Assembly (NCBI GenBank): GCA_032821775.1
Contig: JAVLRN010000015.1
Location: 580,390 to 644,389, forward strand
From: Sanguinoderma infundibulare
Lineage: Eukaryota; Basidiomycota; Agaricomycetes; Polyporales; Polyporaceae
DNA: 64,000 nt
Reading direction: 5' to 3'
Shown here: in pieces, positions 45,493-57,582 of the stretch
How the letters are laid out: each line of letters starts with the position of its first letter
Position numbering within the stretch: position 1 is the stretch's first letter
The notes under the pieces: generated by a model
What the model saw: only the letters and a program-made list of their open reading frames with translations
Database searches by the model: none
Told to the model about the DNA's origin: nothing
Made by a program: the position numbers and the translations under genes

Positions 45493-48453
45493 CTACTCCT
45501 CGAACTTGACCAGCCTGCGCTTCCGCGGCGGCGTCCCGGCCTCCGCCTCTGCCTCATCGACCCGCCGCTTGCCCGGGCTACGCGCGTCGTCGCCGACGTT
45601 CTCCTTCCCGGACGCCGCTCCCTCTTCGTCGTCTCGTGCGCTCGGGGAGACTCGGCGCTTCGACCTGCCGGACTTGGTCTTTGACTTCGTCGCGCGGCGG
45701 CGCTTCTGGGGCGATGCCTGGTCTGCATCGAACGGCCGGTTGTTCTTCACGGCCCATTCGATCTCGATGATCCTGTTCAGTGTTGAGAGGGTGAGAAGGC
45801 GAGAGAGGGAGGAGGGAAGGAGGGAGGGACTGACCTCTCGCGGAGCTTGACGTTGTCCGGGACGTACGTCTCCGCCTTGCGGTAGAGGTCCAGTGCGACC
45901 GCGAGGTTGTTCCTGGAGCAGGGGCATCGGAACGTCAACGCCGTCCGCAAACGTCGAGATGCGGAATCGGAACGAGAACGAGAACGAAGACGCAGAGGGC
46001 AGCGGCGATGGGGACGATGACCAGGTGCGGCGCGCTCGACTGCCGGGGCTCAATGAAGGAACCCGAAACAAAACGAAACAAAAGGAGAAAGACGCACTTT
46101 TGCGATTGGGACCGCGCGAGCGCGACGTACGCCCGCCCGGCCTTCTTGCGCGAGATCGGGGAGAGGACGTCCGCGAGGTGGATGGGCGCTGCGGCCTCGT
46201 TCGCGCGCTCGCTGTTTCATTCGTCCCACGTCGACATGTCAGCGCGCGAGGATGCGACGGGCGAGAACGAGGGAGCAAAGAAAAATGCGCACAATCTGGC
46301 CTCGAGCTCGTCGAGACGGCGCTTGAGTTCGTCTTCGGAGGACGGTCGCGTCTTGGATTTGAGGAGGGGCGTGAGGAGGCCCGAGGGGAGAGACTCAAGT
46401 TGGGAGTCGCCTTCTTCTGATGTGGCTGTGCTTGGATAGCGGGCTGTGGAAGCGGAAGAGCCGGCTGAGGACGAGGACGTGGAGGTGGAAGCCAGAGCGG
46501 CGGCAGCGGCAGCGGCATGCTCTTCGTCTTCGCGCCGTTGTCGCTCGCGCTCTTCTTGAAGACGGCGGGCGACTTCGACCTCGACGGCTTTCGCGATCTG
46601 TATATGCGGGCCGGTGAGATAGCTGTGAGATAAACGAGGGATAAAGCAAAGCATACGCGAGCATTAATATCCTCTTCCGTGAGATGGACGGGAACTGGTG
46701 CTGGTTTCTCCTCGACCTTCACAGCTCCAGGATGAGATAGGAGAGGCAGTGAGCTGCGCGGACCCGCAACTTCGAATGCCCCAGACGGTCTAGGCACCCG
46801 AGACGGTCGTGGGCCCGGGAGGCGAGAGAGCCCAGGTGCGGAGGGCACGGCCGCAGGTTGAGGCGCGGGCACGGATTGCTGCAGTAGCGGGTGTGCGGGA
46901 GGGAGCTGGACGGGCTTGATCTGTGTCGCCGTGTTGGCTTGTTGGTTGACTACAGGTTTGTTCTGGATGTTCTTCGTCCGCACGGCGAAGCTATGGGAGA
47001 GTGCGTCTGAGTAGACTGCAGCGAGACCATCACGGGCCAGCGAGCACTGCTTACTTGAGTGTGTTGAGCGTATCCTGTCGGAACCTCGTGCCCGGGGCAA
47101 GGTTGCAGATGAGGAGGCCGACGGAGCTTCCGCCGAGCGCGTCTTGCAATATGCGGGTGAGCTTGGAGTTGCGGTACGGGATGCGGCTCTGGACAACGGA
47201 GCGGGTCAGGCAATGCGGAGGGGGACAAGATAGGTACGTACTGCGCCTTGGTTGAGGGCATGGACGACTTGGCCGAGGACGCTGAGCGACTTGTTGATGG
47301 CGGCGGATTCGGCCATACGAGTGGAATCATTGCCAGTGAGCTAATGTTGATCGAGTGAGCATATCGGGTGAGCGTTGAGGGAAGACGACGAAAGGGATGG
47401 GATGGACCTTGTTGTTCTCGGAGCCGGCGAGGTCGACAAGGTTGAGTTTGCCGGATAGTGCTGGATAAGGAGGGTCAGCGAACGAAATGGCTGGGGTCAA
47501 GGGAAATGGGAGACGGACTCAAGTTCTGGACAGAATCGATAACGGTGACATGGATGGTAAGTATAGCATGGGAGCGAGAGGAGACGGAGTTGAGGTTGGT
47601 CGAGCTGACAGAACGCTGTTTGTTGGCGCGGCTAAGAAGGGAAGGTGAGGACGAGATGAGACAAGGGAAGGGTTTGATTGACCTGAAGATCCTATTGAAA
47701 TCCTGGAGAGTGTCAAGAGGTACGGTGGAGAGGTTGGCGACGAAGACTTGACCGGCCTCGTTCTCGCGGACGGGGAGTTTGACGGCCTTGGAGAAGAATG
47801 AGGTATGTGTTGCTTGAAGGAGAGGAGAGGCATACCGTGTCGCGGTCGACGAGCAAGTCGTACACTTCGTCCTTGTAGATCTCCATATATGAGACGGACA
47901 TGGATGTTTGGAAAGTGGTAGAAGTCGTCCGCCTGAAGATCTCCTGGGAGGACGTTGGATGATGTTTGGCGGGGTCGAGCGAGGGAGAAACTGACCTGGA
48001 CGGCTCTGGGAATGACACCTGGGTTGTGGGTGTCGCCTTGCATGGTGTGAGTCTTTCCGGAGGAGGTAACGCCATATGCGAAGACGGTTGTTGTCTGTAG
48101 AGGAATGGGAGGGGGAGGAGGCGTGAGAGGGGTGGAGGGGACGTACCACGCCCGAGAAAACAAGATCCATGAGGGGTTTGACATCACGGTCGAATATCTG
48201 GTCTTGGGTGGACGCCTGATCATAACAGGACGAGAAGCTGGGAGAGGGGACGGGTTTGCCAGGCTCGCATATATGAAGGATGGATATGTACTGACGGGTA
48301 TTTGAACGTCTGGGATGGGTCCCTGGGATTATCGACTGAGATGGCGGAGCCGGCGTCCGAGTCGGAGGGGATGACACGGATGGCGTTGTCGTGGGGCTCG
48401 CCTGGAAGGGCGGGGCGGAGACGGGCAGCGATCTTGACTCTTGAGTAGGACAT
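45493..48453 (-). CDS. kinesin with N-terminal motor domain, many exons
   Basis: The gene starts at 48453 ([20 protein letters not shown]) and ends at a stop at 45493-45495 after KRRLVKFEE. Motor landmarks in order: [20 protein letters not shown], the P-loop [27 protein letters not shown], switch I with [12 protein letters not shown], switch [10 protein letters not shown], then [18 protein letters not shown] and [16 protein letters not shown]. Motor exons are small and separated by short introns. After about residue 360 the chain is Pro/Ala/Gln-rich, then has a helical stretch with [17 protein letters not shown], a helix pair reading [20 protein letters not shown], and a basic nuclear-type tail ([12 protein letters not shown]). 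The basic tail and N-terminal motor suggest a chromokinesin-like protein, but the class is uncertain. Internal exon edges were not all fixed. Confidence 0.82.
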
Positions 48454-50614
48454 GGGGGATTGAAGGAGCGAAACGAAGTAGGTGAATGCAACTTGAACGA
48501 GTGTGCACCTGCACTGCCACTGGGGGCGACGGGGGTGCGAGGCGGGGATCGATGAGAGACGGCGGAGGAGAGGAAGTCGAGAGCGACGAGAGCGTTAGTG
48601 GCGATGTTGACGACGACGACGAGCCCAACGCACGCCCTGCCCGCTGCTTGCCCGACTCGGACTCCCGACGCGCCGCGGATCCAACCGTGTCCGTTCGTCA
48701 CGTGGCCGTGCCATCCTCTCACGCGTCTCAGTCAGGGGCCAGGCACTCAGCGGCGATGGTCTCGTCGATTTCATTCATCAAGATACGCACCGCGCAAACA
48801 CATCTCGTCCGACGTACACATCCCAGCCCCCAACCTGGAATCCGCCTGTCTCACTTCCAGTCCGTATCCCAACTCGCGATCTTGTTCGCAATCAAACCAG
48901 CTCGTTGAAACATCTCGGCATTTCCGGAGAGAGGACGTCCCGCCACCTCTCCGCCCTTGCCGATGCTCTCCTCGAGGACGGACTGGATAGCGCAAAGGAG
49001 GCCCTCGACCTACGCTGCCTTGCCTATCTTCCGTATCAAGATTCCAGCCGTATCGGTCCCCCTTCCTCTCTGAGCTCATTACCGCCACTGCGTTCAACCT
49101 CCGTATTTGCGGCATTCCAATCTACGCCGCCGAGGACACTGGTGGTTCTCCGCATAAATGGTGCATACTGATCACCCTTGTGCGGAAATATAACAAGCCG
49201 AGCACGTAGATAGGCTTTACGACAGCGTAATGGAGTGCGAGAATCTGCACTCCTCATTGTCCAATGCGACACCCGCAAGGACCCAAACACCCAACAGACC
49301 TTCTACAACACACCCTTCCTCTTCGTCGACGCCCTCGCAGACCGCCTCTCCTGTACATGCTTCGAGTTCCAGTCGCCGTTTCCCCATCCCCAGCAAGTCT
49401 TCCTGTGGTCGCATCAATCGCCGGTCCGATCACCCCGGCTGCGTCGACGCCTCCAAGTCCCTCGCTCTCGTACTCGCCGGCGATCGCAGTCGGTACTCGG
49501 CCTTGAAGCGCTGAGAGGTGGGCAGGAGCATATACACGTCTGAAACCACAGGTGAAGACGAGGACGAGGACGTCCAAGATGGTCGATCGTATTGGTTTTT
49601 GTCTAGCGAGATGCTAAGAGAGAGCATGGCAGTAGTTGAGGCAGCGGGATCCAACTCGTGCTTACTGTCTGACGGTTGAAAGAGTTATACCTGCTCGGCT
49701 GCACGGCGCGAGCCATGTTTTGCTACACACCAAGAACGACGAGGTCAGTGGCAGTATGGCAGTACTATGCTGGTGCTCGAATCTTGCTCACGCTCACGAT
49801 TTTAGGGATCGTGACAGTACATAAAGACTTTGACTACACGCAGGGATCAAGCTGGTTTGGAGGGGGACGTAGTGTCCACGGGTGGCATCGATGACGTCCG
49901 CAACGGTCCGCTGCTTGGCCCAGACCTGCGGGGGATCCTCCGTACCGGGTGTGCGTTTATGATGGTGCGTTGGTTTATTCGATGACTGCCGTCTTGGTCA
50001 GAGCATGCTCAAGTAATCATGACGGGCAGACCCCGAACTTCGCGATGGACACGAGCGACGCCGTCCCCGGCACGGACCCCCAGGAGAAAATGTGCATAAC
50101 GCACCAATTCTTCGGGCCTTGCCGTAGATTCGACATCTCCAGCAAAAGGGTCCGGACATCCGAGTCAACCTGGCCGCCGCCTGCGCTCTTCGAGGCGGCG
50201 TACGCGTTCGCGATCGTCTATGAATTCGGCGTCCCCGTCGCGAGATCTGTGACGAGATGTACTATAGCGGTAGCTTCGCGGAGACCGAGGGGGCCATGCG
50301 GGCCAAGAAGGGTAGGCTGAGGCAGGTGCAGGAAAAGGTGGACGTATAGTGGCTAGGTATTCGCATCGTAGAAGAATAAGTGCATAAAGTTGGATTGAAG
50401 GACGCTGGCAGCCACAGGGGGAGACAAACAGAGACAAACAAGCCATCAGTCAGATCGCTTGTCCTCTCCCGGTCGTCTGCTTCAATACCGACCACTTTCC
50501 ACAACGTCTCAGACGACGACCACGATCCTATTCACATCCCTCACATCTCCATTGCCGTCTAGTCTACTCCGAGTTCACTGAGAGCGCCGTCTCCGAGCCC
50601 ACCAGTCGCCCACC
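48454..50614. other. 2.2 kb between kinesin and samB; possible degraded coding sequence
   Basis: Protein-like fragments occur on the plus strand but cannot be joined: HLSALADALLEDGLDSAKEA near 48935-48995, FLSELITATAFNLRICGIPI near 49063-49125 continuing to a stop after KYNKPST at about 49210, QCDTRKDPNTQQTFYNTPFL near 49265-49320, and a last frame REICDEMYYSGSFAETEGAM ending with a stop at about 50350. I recognise no family. They may be exons of one multi-exon gene or relics of several. The region after about 50500 is the samB promoter. Confidence 0.3.
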
Positions 50615-53600
50615 ATGCGGGAATCCAACTTCGCGTTTCCAGCGCAGAACAGGGCCTGTGTCTGCATATCCTCCCAGCTCTATGACCGACGAGGTGCGTC
50701 CATCATTCCACATCGTTCATAGTTTGCGAGAGACGAATCCGAGTTCCGTGCGCAGCACTCGACACCAACTCGTCCCTGCCCCTGTTCAACTCGCTCACCC
50801 ACCTCGTCTATCTCACCTCCACATCTCCCCGCATCCGCGAGATCATGACCATGGACGGCGGCCTTGAGCGCCTCGTCCGCATCCTCCACGGCTTCTGCAT
50901 CTCCCCGCCACCTCCAGAGAATCCGGCCATCTTCTACGGGCTCGCCCCGCCTGGCTCCCATCCGCCCAAGCCTGCCCCGACCCTCCTCCCGAAATCCTAC
51001 GACAAGCACGCCGCCTACCGCTTCTCCCTCGCCTTCCAGTGCATCGTCAACATCGGCGTCCGCGGCAGCGAACCCATCCGCAGTCGTGTCGTCCAAGCCG
51101 GAACACTCGAGGTGGTTGGGTGTATCCTCGAGGCGTGGCTGGCCAGCAAGGGCTTCCCAATTGGCCCTGGAGTCGCCGCGAACGGCATGCCGAGAGAGAC
51201 ACGCGAGCAGCGGGCGGCGCGGCGGCAGGCGCAGATGGAGTTGAGGCAACGGGAGCAGGCCGCGGCGTTAGCTCGGGCGTTGGAACGCCAGATCGCAGCG
51301 GAGCAGCCCACCATCCGAGCTGCAGTCCTCGCAGATGTCTCTGTGGTCAGCGGCGGCGACTTGTCGAGAGAGGTGCGTCATTCTTTCATTCATTTTCGTC
51401 CAGTTCTCTCTCGGACGTCGGGGAGCCATGCGCTATTCCGAGAGTATAGCCCTCGTATCTCGAGGTATTGTGACTGGAGCTGGATCTACAAGGGTGCTTA
51501 ATCTTTGTGGACCCGCGACAAATCAACATATATTCTTGAGCGTCGGTCACGAATTACTAACGTCATCTACCTCTTCCAGGAACCCATGCACACCGATCAG
51601 GCAACTCCGAGCGCCTCGGGTGCACAGGACACGGACACCTCCGCAGAAACGTCGACCAACGCAACGCCTAACGGGTCCAACACGCCAACAGGCTCAGTCA
51701 TTGTGCCAGGACGGGATCGCAGTGGCACGATTATCGCCCGGCCGGTGTGGGATCAGCCTGCGAATACCACGCGGCGAACACATCGATCTCGACTGAATGT
51801 GCCCACCGCCTCGGCCGGTCCGTCGACCTCGACGTCTGCCGCCAACTCGAGACCGGAGACTGAGACCGAGGATGACGGAGACGTGGAAATGGACACAAGT
51901 CGGGAAGGCGATGCGCCGTCGCCCTCACCCGAGCGGCAGCATACCGATACGGGCACCATCCGCACGACGCACTCCCGCCGCGCTGTCGGCATCGTGTCCG
52001 ACACAGGTGCTCCCGCTGCGCCCGGAGCGACGGGAATCGAGCTGCCGTCGGACGCACACATCATCATCAACGACGAGGGCGTGGTGCCCGGGGTGGGAGT
52101 CGAGGACGGGATCGTCTCGCTCGAGACGAACGACGACTTCGCGATGGGTGCTCCCCCAGGAGCTCCTGGTGCGCTGGACGGACCTCCTCCTCGCAATGTC
52201 GCTGACGGTCACACAGGCGCAGGGGAGCGGACACCTCGGGCAGGGACTACTAACCTTCCCATGACGGCAGCGCGACAGGTGCCTGGGACGTTCCTCACCC
52301 CGGCTGCGGCAGACGACGTCCGTGGGCGTGCGACCGATACCCCCGCGAGGCAGAATACCATCCGACCGACGAACACGAACACACCGAACGCGGCGACGAA
52401 CGCGGGGCACCACCATCACCACCACCATCGCGAGGTCGACTCGGGTCCTTACCGCGACGAGGATGTGTTGCTCAGTCTGCAGCTCCTGGCGTACCTCAGC
52501 AAGTACCCACACTGTCGACAGGCGTTCTATAAGCCACGCGCGAGCTTCCACCCCGCGACTGCCCAGCTCTCGAACGCGAACGATGGTGGCCGCTTCGGGT
52601 CGTTGGGAGCGGGGGCCGGCCCGGCGTCGGTGTCGTCGTCTTCGTCAAGCAGGGCTACTGCCGGTTCTTCCGGTTCCACGCCTGCGTCCGGGTCGAGTGC
52701 GACGCCCGCGAAGGACGTGAATCCATTCATGAAGGCGTTCAATTCTGCGACGGGGCGAGGGAAGGAGAAAGAACGGGCTTCTTCCTCCGCGGCGGCAGTC
52801 GGTTCTGGGGCTGGGGCTGGGGCTGGTGCGAGTTCGTCGGCGGGTCCGTCGGGGTCGGGGTCAGGGTCGGCTGCGACTTCGGGAGCGAACAACACCGCGC
52901 CGACGCAGCGGATGACGAACGTGTTCGCGCTCGTAGAGCGGTTCACGTACCGGCACAGTTCGTCTGAGCTCGAGTCGCCGAACCCACCGCCGAGCTTGCC
53001 ACCGGAGATCCAGTACTGGGCGGGGGTGATCATGCGCAACGCTTGCAGGAAGGACGACAGTCGCGGTGGGATCCGGCAGTGCGCGAATAGTGAGTGTCTC
53101 CAAAGATCATCTGTCCTCGCGTCGTGGGTTGCTTATGCTAATGGTGTGGTCGTAAAGTGCTGTGCGGGCGGTGGGAGCGCTTCCCGCGCGAGTTCGCCAA
53201 GTGCCGGCGGTGTCGGAAGGCCAAGTACTGCGGCAAGGAGTGCCAGAGCACGGCATGGAGCGAAGGACATCGGTTCTGGTGCAGCGCGAAGGACCCGGAG
53301 GAGGATGGGGACCACCATCATCACGGGCATGGGCACGGACACGGGCACGGCGGTGAGCACTCGCGGGGTGGGGGAAGCGGGGGTACGGGCACTGGGGGAG
53401 CTGGGGGAGGATCTGGATCTACGGCTACTGCAACGGCGCCATCGACTGGGACTACGACCACGGCTCAGGGACGTGCAGAGAGGAGGGAGGCGAGAGAGAG
53501 GGAGAGGCAGGCGCGGGCGCTGGCGGCGGAGTTGAGGTTGGCGCAGGAGACGCAACAGCGACAACAGACGGTGCGGGTGAATGCGTCGACGTTGACCGCC

Positions 53601-54029
53601 GCGACTGTCACGGCGACGCAGACGCAGACGCAGGACACTGCTGGACCGTCGGCACCAATAACACAAACGCAACTGGCGGGCGCGGGCGCAAACCGGTCGC
53701 CGTTACCGGTTCTTGCAGCTGCCCTGGTTGATGGGACGTGGACGTACCGGCCGAGCAACGGACCATCGCCAGCGAATGGTCAAGGTCAGGCTGGGGACCG
53801 GAGTCAGAGGGTCGCGAGTCTGCTTCGCCAGGAGCCAGACGTGACGCGGCGGCAACTCGCACGGGAACTTATGAGCGCTCGGGCGATGGAGAGGACGGCG
53901 ACGTTGACGGTACAAGCGCAACGCCCGCCAGGACCGTCCATGTCCAACACGGCCGTCATCGATGTGGAGATGTCGGAAGGGACGACGGCGAGGGTGGAGA
54001 GCGAGGACGTGGACATGGTGGTCGATTGA
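50615..54029 (+). CDS. samB: MYND zinc-finger protein of the samB/MUB1 family, 4 exons, 1025 aa
   Basis: Exons 50615-50693, 50756-51372, 51580-53089 and 53158-54029 sum to 1026 codons. The N-terminus is highly typical of fungal samB/MUB1 (MRESNFAFPAQN, SSQLYDRRALDTNSSLPL, then EIMTMDGGLERLVRIL and FQCIVNIGVRGSEPIR, an armadillo-like helical region). A long disordered Ser/Thr/Pro middle follows, with a run of seven histidines. The MYND finger is near residue 735: CGRWERFPREFAKCRRCRKA, KYCGKECQSTAW and HRFWC, with the C-C-C-C-C-C-H-C ligand pattern. A His/Gly stretch and a low-complexity tail end the protein. In yeast MUB1 works with the ubiquitin ligase Ubr2 to control Rpn4 turnover; in Aspergillus samB affects hyphal morphogenesis. 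It is longer than ascomycete members because of low-complexity inserts. Confidence 0.92.
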
Positions 54030-54799
54030 GGGAGGACGAGGAAAAGGCGGCGTGATCTTGTGTGCGTACCTCTGCGCTCTTGCTCCCTCTTTCTGTATTC
54101 ATTTTTATTGGTCGTTTTTGCTGTTTTTGCGCTGCGCCCGGATATTGGCTTGTTCCAGCTTCGTTGGTTCCTTCTTTCGGCGCACGGTTTGCACGCCTAC
54201 CTCACCCGTTTGTCCTTGGTCGCGATCCAGTTACCCTAATAGACGCTTGGCCACATCGTCGCTCCTGTCCCGTCGCACCGTCGCATTCGCGTCCGTGGTT
54301 TGGTGTCTCTCGCAGTCCCGGTCGATTGTCGCTGCTCGCACATACGCACATACCTTGATTGAAATTCGCGATCATACACTCCTGTCCATCCTCAGTCGCT
54401 CTTTTCGTGCTCATGATCAACCCCGCAATGTAGTCTACGCTAGCACACACACGCACGCACACACACACACACACACATCCTATACCACTTAGCAAGTAAT
54501 TCTATATGCCCCATGGAACGGCAATATGGACGCCCGTCGTACGATTCACGCCGCATGGGCAAGGCTGCCGACAAGTATAACCTGAGACTTGAAGTCGCGA
54601 ACCCCACCGAGGGCATCAAAGGTATGATACTAGCAAACCAGTCGAACCATTGCAAGGCTGTGGTGGGTTTTGCTGTGTCAATCGCCGCCGCGAACTTGTT
54701 GTGCCGTTGAGCGACTCGCTGCACATAGTTACTGGCTAAAGATACGTGGTGGATGGTTTGAACAAGCACTTACCTGAACAGGAAGCCGCGGGATCATAG
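54030..54799. other. intergenic with a CA microsatellite
   Basis: The 3' flank of samB. A (CA)n tract with two CG interruptions runs from about 54443 to 54477. A 65-codon frame at 54513-54710 has no motif. Nothing else recognised. Confidence 0.5.
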
Positions 54800-54949
54800 A
54801 TGGATTGGCATCCAAAATGCGCCCCTAGTCAAGGACGCTGTTGTCATGCGGGTGTTGCTGGCAATGAAGCTGCTGACGAGTTAGCGCGGGAAACGGTAAA
54901 GCATGGGACAGGACTGGACTTGGTACGTGCAAAGCAGGAATACCGCTGA
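54800..54949 (+). mobile_element. relic of a retroelement RNase H domain
   Basis: A 49-codon frame reads WHPKCAPSQGR, then CHAGVAGNEAADELARETVK, followed by LVRAKQEYR and a stop. The H-x-G-V-x-G-N-E-x-A-D-x-x-A pattern is the C-terminal signature of the RNase H domain found in non-LTR retrotransposons and some LTR elements. No reverse transcriptase or other domain is found next to it, so this is an isolated fossil. It is possible but less likely that it belongs to a host RNase H gene. Confidence 0.5.
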
Positions 54950-55580
54950 AAGGGAGCGAGTCTGGAGGGGCGCGAGGACTCGCTGCCCCACGTCGCGGAG
55001 TATGTATGCGATGTCTGTCAGCTAGTCCACAGGACTCCGTTGTTAGTGCTACGTTCGGATGACGAGTGGCGAGAGTACGCACTAGTCGAGTAGAATGAAT
55101 ATTGCTGGTCATGGTAACAGACTTGCTCCGTGGGTTCGTTGCTAGTTGTTTTGGCGTTCTGGCTGGGACGGTTGGAGGATGTCCGCAATGCGAGGCGCGT
55201 GGGCTGCTGTGGTTCTGCGCACCTCGCGGTCGCCGAGCATTACGCTCTTCTACGGGGCCTGGACCTTGGTTAGCGTCTCCGGGCGCGACACCGAATACTA
55301 CCTTCTTCTTCTTCGACACGGTATCGGGCTTCGCCCACAATGCACCGGTCGGGCACGCTGGAATGCATCAGCAAAATATGATGCTCTCGGATGGTAAGTA
55401 AGCGGAAGCAAGCGGGATTCGAGAGCATTCGGTGTGTTGTTTGGTGGGCGCCTGTGCAAACAAGCGGGAACAAAATTCGGAGTGACGGTCATCGGGCGCT
55501 TCAGGTACTTGACACGCTGCTGTACTCTCAACACATCCTTCCCGCTTCTCCTCCTCGTTTCCTTCGTTCTCGCTCGTACA
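54950..55580. other. intergenic; upstream of HSP10
   Basis: No gene is supported. The last 60 bases before 55581 are pyrimidine-rich (CTTCTCCTCCTCGTTTCC), the expected leader of HSP10. Confidence 0.4.
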
Positions 55581-56115
55581 ATGGTCAGTATTGTTTTCCG
55601 CCTGCGTGCTAGGCAAGTGTGCTGAGCCGGAAATGGAACGGGCACAGGCTGCACAGGCGACGTTCAAGTCCATCAAGGCGGTCATCCCTCTCTTCGACCG
55701 CGTCCTCGTCCAGCGGTTCAAGGCCGAGACGGTATGCTTCCTCCACCCTCGTGCCGTGCGTCGTCGCGAGGAGTACTGAGCTTAGCAACCACTGGCTGGC
55801 AGAAAACCGCAAGTGGGATCTTCCTGCCCTCGTCGTCAACGAACAATCCCCTGCCCGAGGCCACCGTCATCGCCGTCGGTCCCGGGGCGCACAACAAGGA
55901 CGGCAACCTGCAGCCGATGAGCGTCAAGGCGGGCGATCGCGTGCTGCTCCCTGGCTGGGGCGGGAGCCCGATCAAGGTTGGGGAGGAGGTGAGCTGGCAG
56001 TCGCGTTTGCCCTTGCCCTCGCGTGTCGGTTGCTGATGTGCGCATTTGCGACCTGAATGGATAGGAATACTTCCTGTTCCGCGACTCGGAGATCCTCGCG
56101 AAGATCCAGGAGTGA
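55581..56115 (+). CDS. HSP10: 10 kDa mitochondrial co-chaperonin (GroES family), 4 exons, 104 aa
   Basis: Exons 55581-55583 (the ATG alone), 55657-55731, 55803-55988 and 56065-56115 give 104 residues. The protein reads MATFKSIKAVIPLFDRVLVQ, RFKAETKTASGIFLP (start of the mobile loop), EATVIAVGPGAHNKDG, VKAGDRVLLPGWGG and ends EYFLFRDSEILAKIQE, covering the whole GroES fold. It caps Hsp60 in the mitochondrial matrix for protein folding. An alternative start at 55633 in the same exon would add MERAQAAQ before ATFKS. I prefer the intron-split ATG because it gives the usual length and N-terminus. Confidence 0.93.
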
Positions 56116-56700
56116 ACGGGCCCTCGTGCATTGGCGTCTGGTTTTGCTCCGGGCCATACATAGACGTGCGGACGGAGCTGGCCCGTGTGGGGAACAGGCG
56201 GCAGGTGGCCGGTGGCAGGAGACGGGCGGAGGCGAGGCTGGGTTGTTGCAGCACCGCACGCACACTATAAAAGTTCGCTATCATCTACATCTTACCGTTG
56301 AGCTAATCACCGTGTTTTGTGTTGCATCTTTTGTGCTTTACTGTCCGTCGCCATCCGTAATCATCTATCCCTGCTCAATTTCTGGTCGGTGGGCGTGCGC
56401 GTGCGTGGTGTAATCGTCATTGACCACCGCGTGGGGGGTTTGATGCGTGGAGGTGTTGCGGGCGAAGGCACGCTGAAGGTGTGTGTTTTGCTTGGTGGTG
56501 ACGTGGGTAGGCTTTTTGCAGACGATGGCAAGACTCGTTGAGCAAAGCGCAGCCCGACTGAACTCTGAGCGCGTCCATACTGTTCGGCTCATGAATATGA
56601 CATCCCTTTGGGTGTTCCAATGTGTAACTGAGCGAATCTACCTCGTCTAACGAGCAGTTGTACAGGTTATCTCCCAAGGCCACCCGTAATTCTCAAAGTC
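56116..56700. other. intergenic, convergent 3' flanks
   Basis: About 585 bases between the convergent ends of HSP10 and the calycin-like gene. No gene or repeat recognised. Confidence 0.4.
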
Positions 56701-57480
56701 TTAGAGGGGACCCTCTGCGTCGTCCATCAGAAACTGGGTGCGATAGGACTCACCGTAGTCATACACGAGGCAACCATGGACGACCTCGTCTTTCTGTCCG
56801 ACGCAGTGGATGCGCCGGACGTACTTCTTCTGACCCTCCACCAACCGGAAGCCCCACGTCTGCCCGCCTCTGGTCAGCGTCCCGTCATGTGTGCGGCCAG
56901 TGCAAGCTCGACCTCACCTGGTGCATGCGCCACGCCGTCTCGATCCCCGCAGGCCCGTCGCTCTGGACCGTGACGTGGATGAGCTTCCCGTCGACGAACG
57001 TCTCGGGCAGCCAGCCCGTCTTCAGCCACCCATCGACATCAGCCTCGAGCTCCTCGACGGCGGCGCGCCGGTTGCGCTGCAGGAGCGGGCCGAGGAGCTC
57101 GGAGGCGACCGCTTTTTGCGAGGCGTCGAGCACGTGCTGCTGGGGGATCGTCTTGCTCGCGACGACCTGCTCGACCTCGATGTGCTCGATTGCGGTGGCA
57201 TCCGAGTAGTGCTTGATCGTCAGGTGCGGGGTCGCCATCCCGGCGGCCTTGCGCATCATCCAGCTGACGCCTTGGAGCTTGAGGAGGTCGTCGTTCTTCT
57301 CGCTCTGCTCCTTGTTCTGCAGTCCAGTCCAGGTGCCACCGTGTCAATCGTCAGTCGACTCGCCTCAGGAAGGAAGGAAGGAGAACTTGGAGGGGATGGG
57401 TGGGGCGAGCCTGAGGAGGGCTTACGAGAACGAACTTGCCGCTGATGTCGGCGGCGGTCATTCCTGCGGGCGAGGCCATG
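56701..57480 (-). CDS. calycin/lipocalin-like fungal protein, 3 exons, 208 aa
   Basis: Exons 57480-57427, 57316-56913 and 56869-56701 sum to 209 codons. The chain begins MASPAGMTAADISGKFVLNK, then DDLLKLQGVSWMMRKAAGMA, strands such as LTIKHYSDATAIEHIEVEQ, VDGWLKTGWLPETFVDGKLI, a TAWRMHQ strand and, after the intron, GGQTWGFRLVEGQKKYVRRI. The GKFVLNKEQS...LL.LQGV.W..RKA opening is shared with small cytosolic fungal proteins that resemble fatty-acid-binding or lipocalin barrels (from memory). No signal peptide. Ligand and role are unknown. The second intron needs a GTCGAG donor to keep frame, so that junction is less certain. The C-terminus may be read-through of a further donor. Confidence 0.68.
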
Positions 57481-57574
57481 CGGTCGGTGTTCGGTGTCTT
57501 TGGGGTTATTGGCCGGATTGGGGTTTGGGATATCGTGGTTGTTGGTGATGCGTCTCTTCAGACGGGCCTCTTGG

Positions 57575-57582
57575 TTTATATA
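57575..57582 (-). promoter_or_regulatory. TATA box of the calycin-like gene
   Basis: TATATAAA on the minus strand lies about 95 bases upstream of the ATG at 57480, followed by CCAAGAGGCC. Good spacing for a core promoter. Confidence 0.55.

Noticed and set aside
45893..46439. Plus-strand ORFs inside the kinesin gene
   Set aside because: They are shadows of the Ala/Glu/Arg-rich kinesin tail exons on the minus strand.
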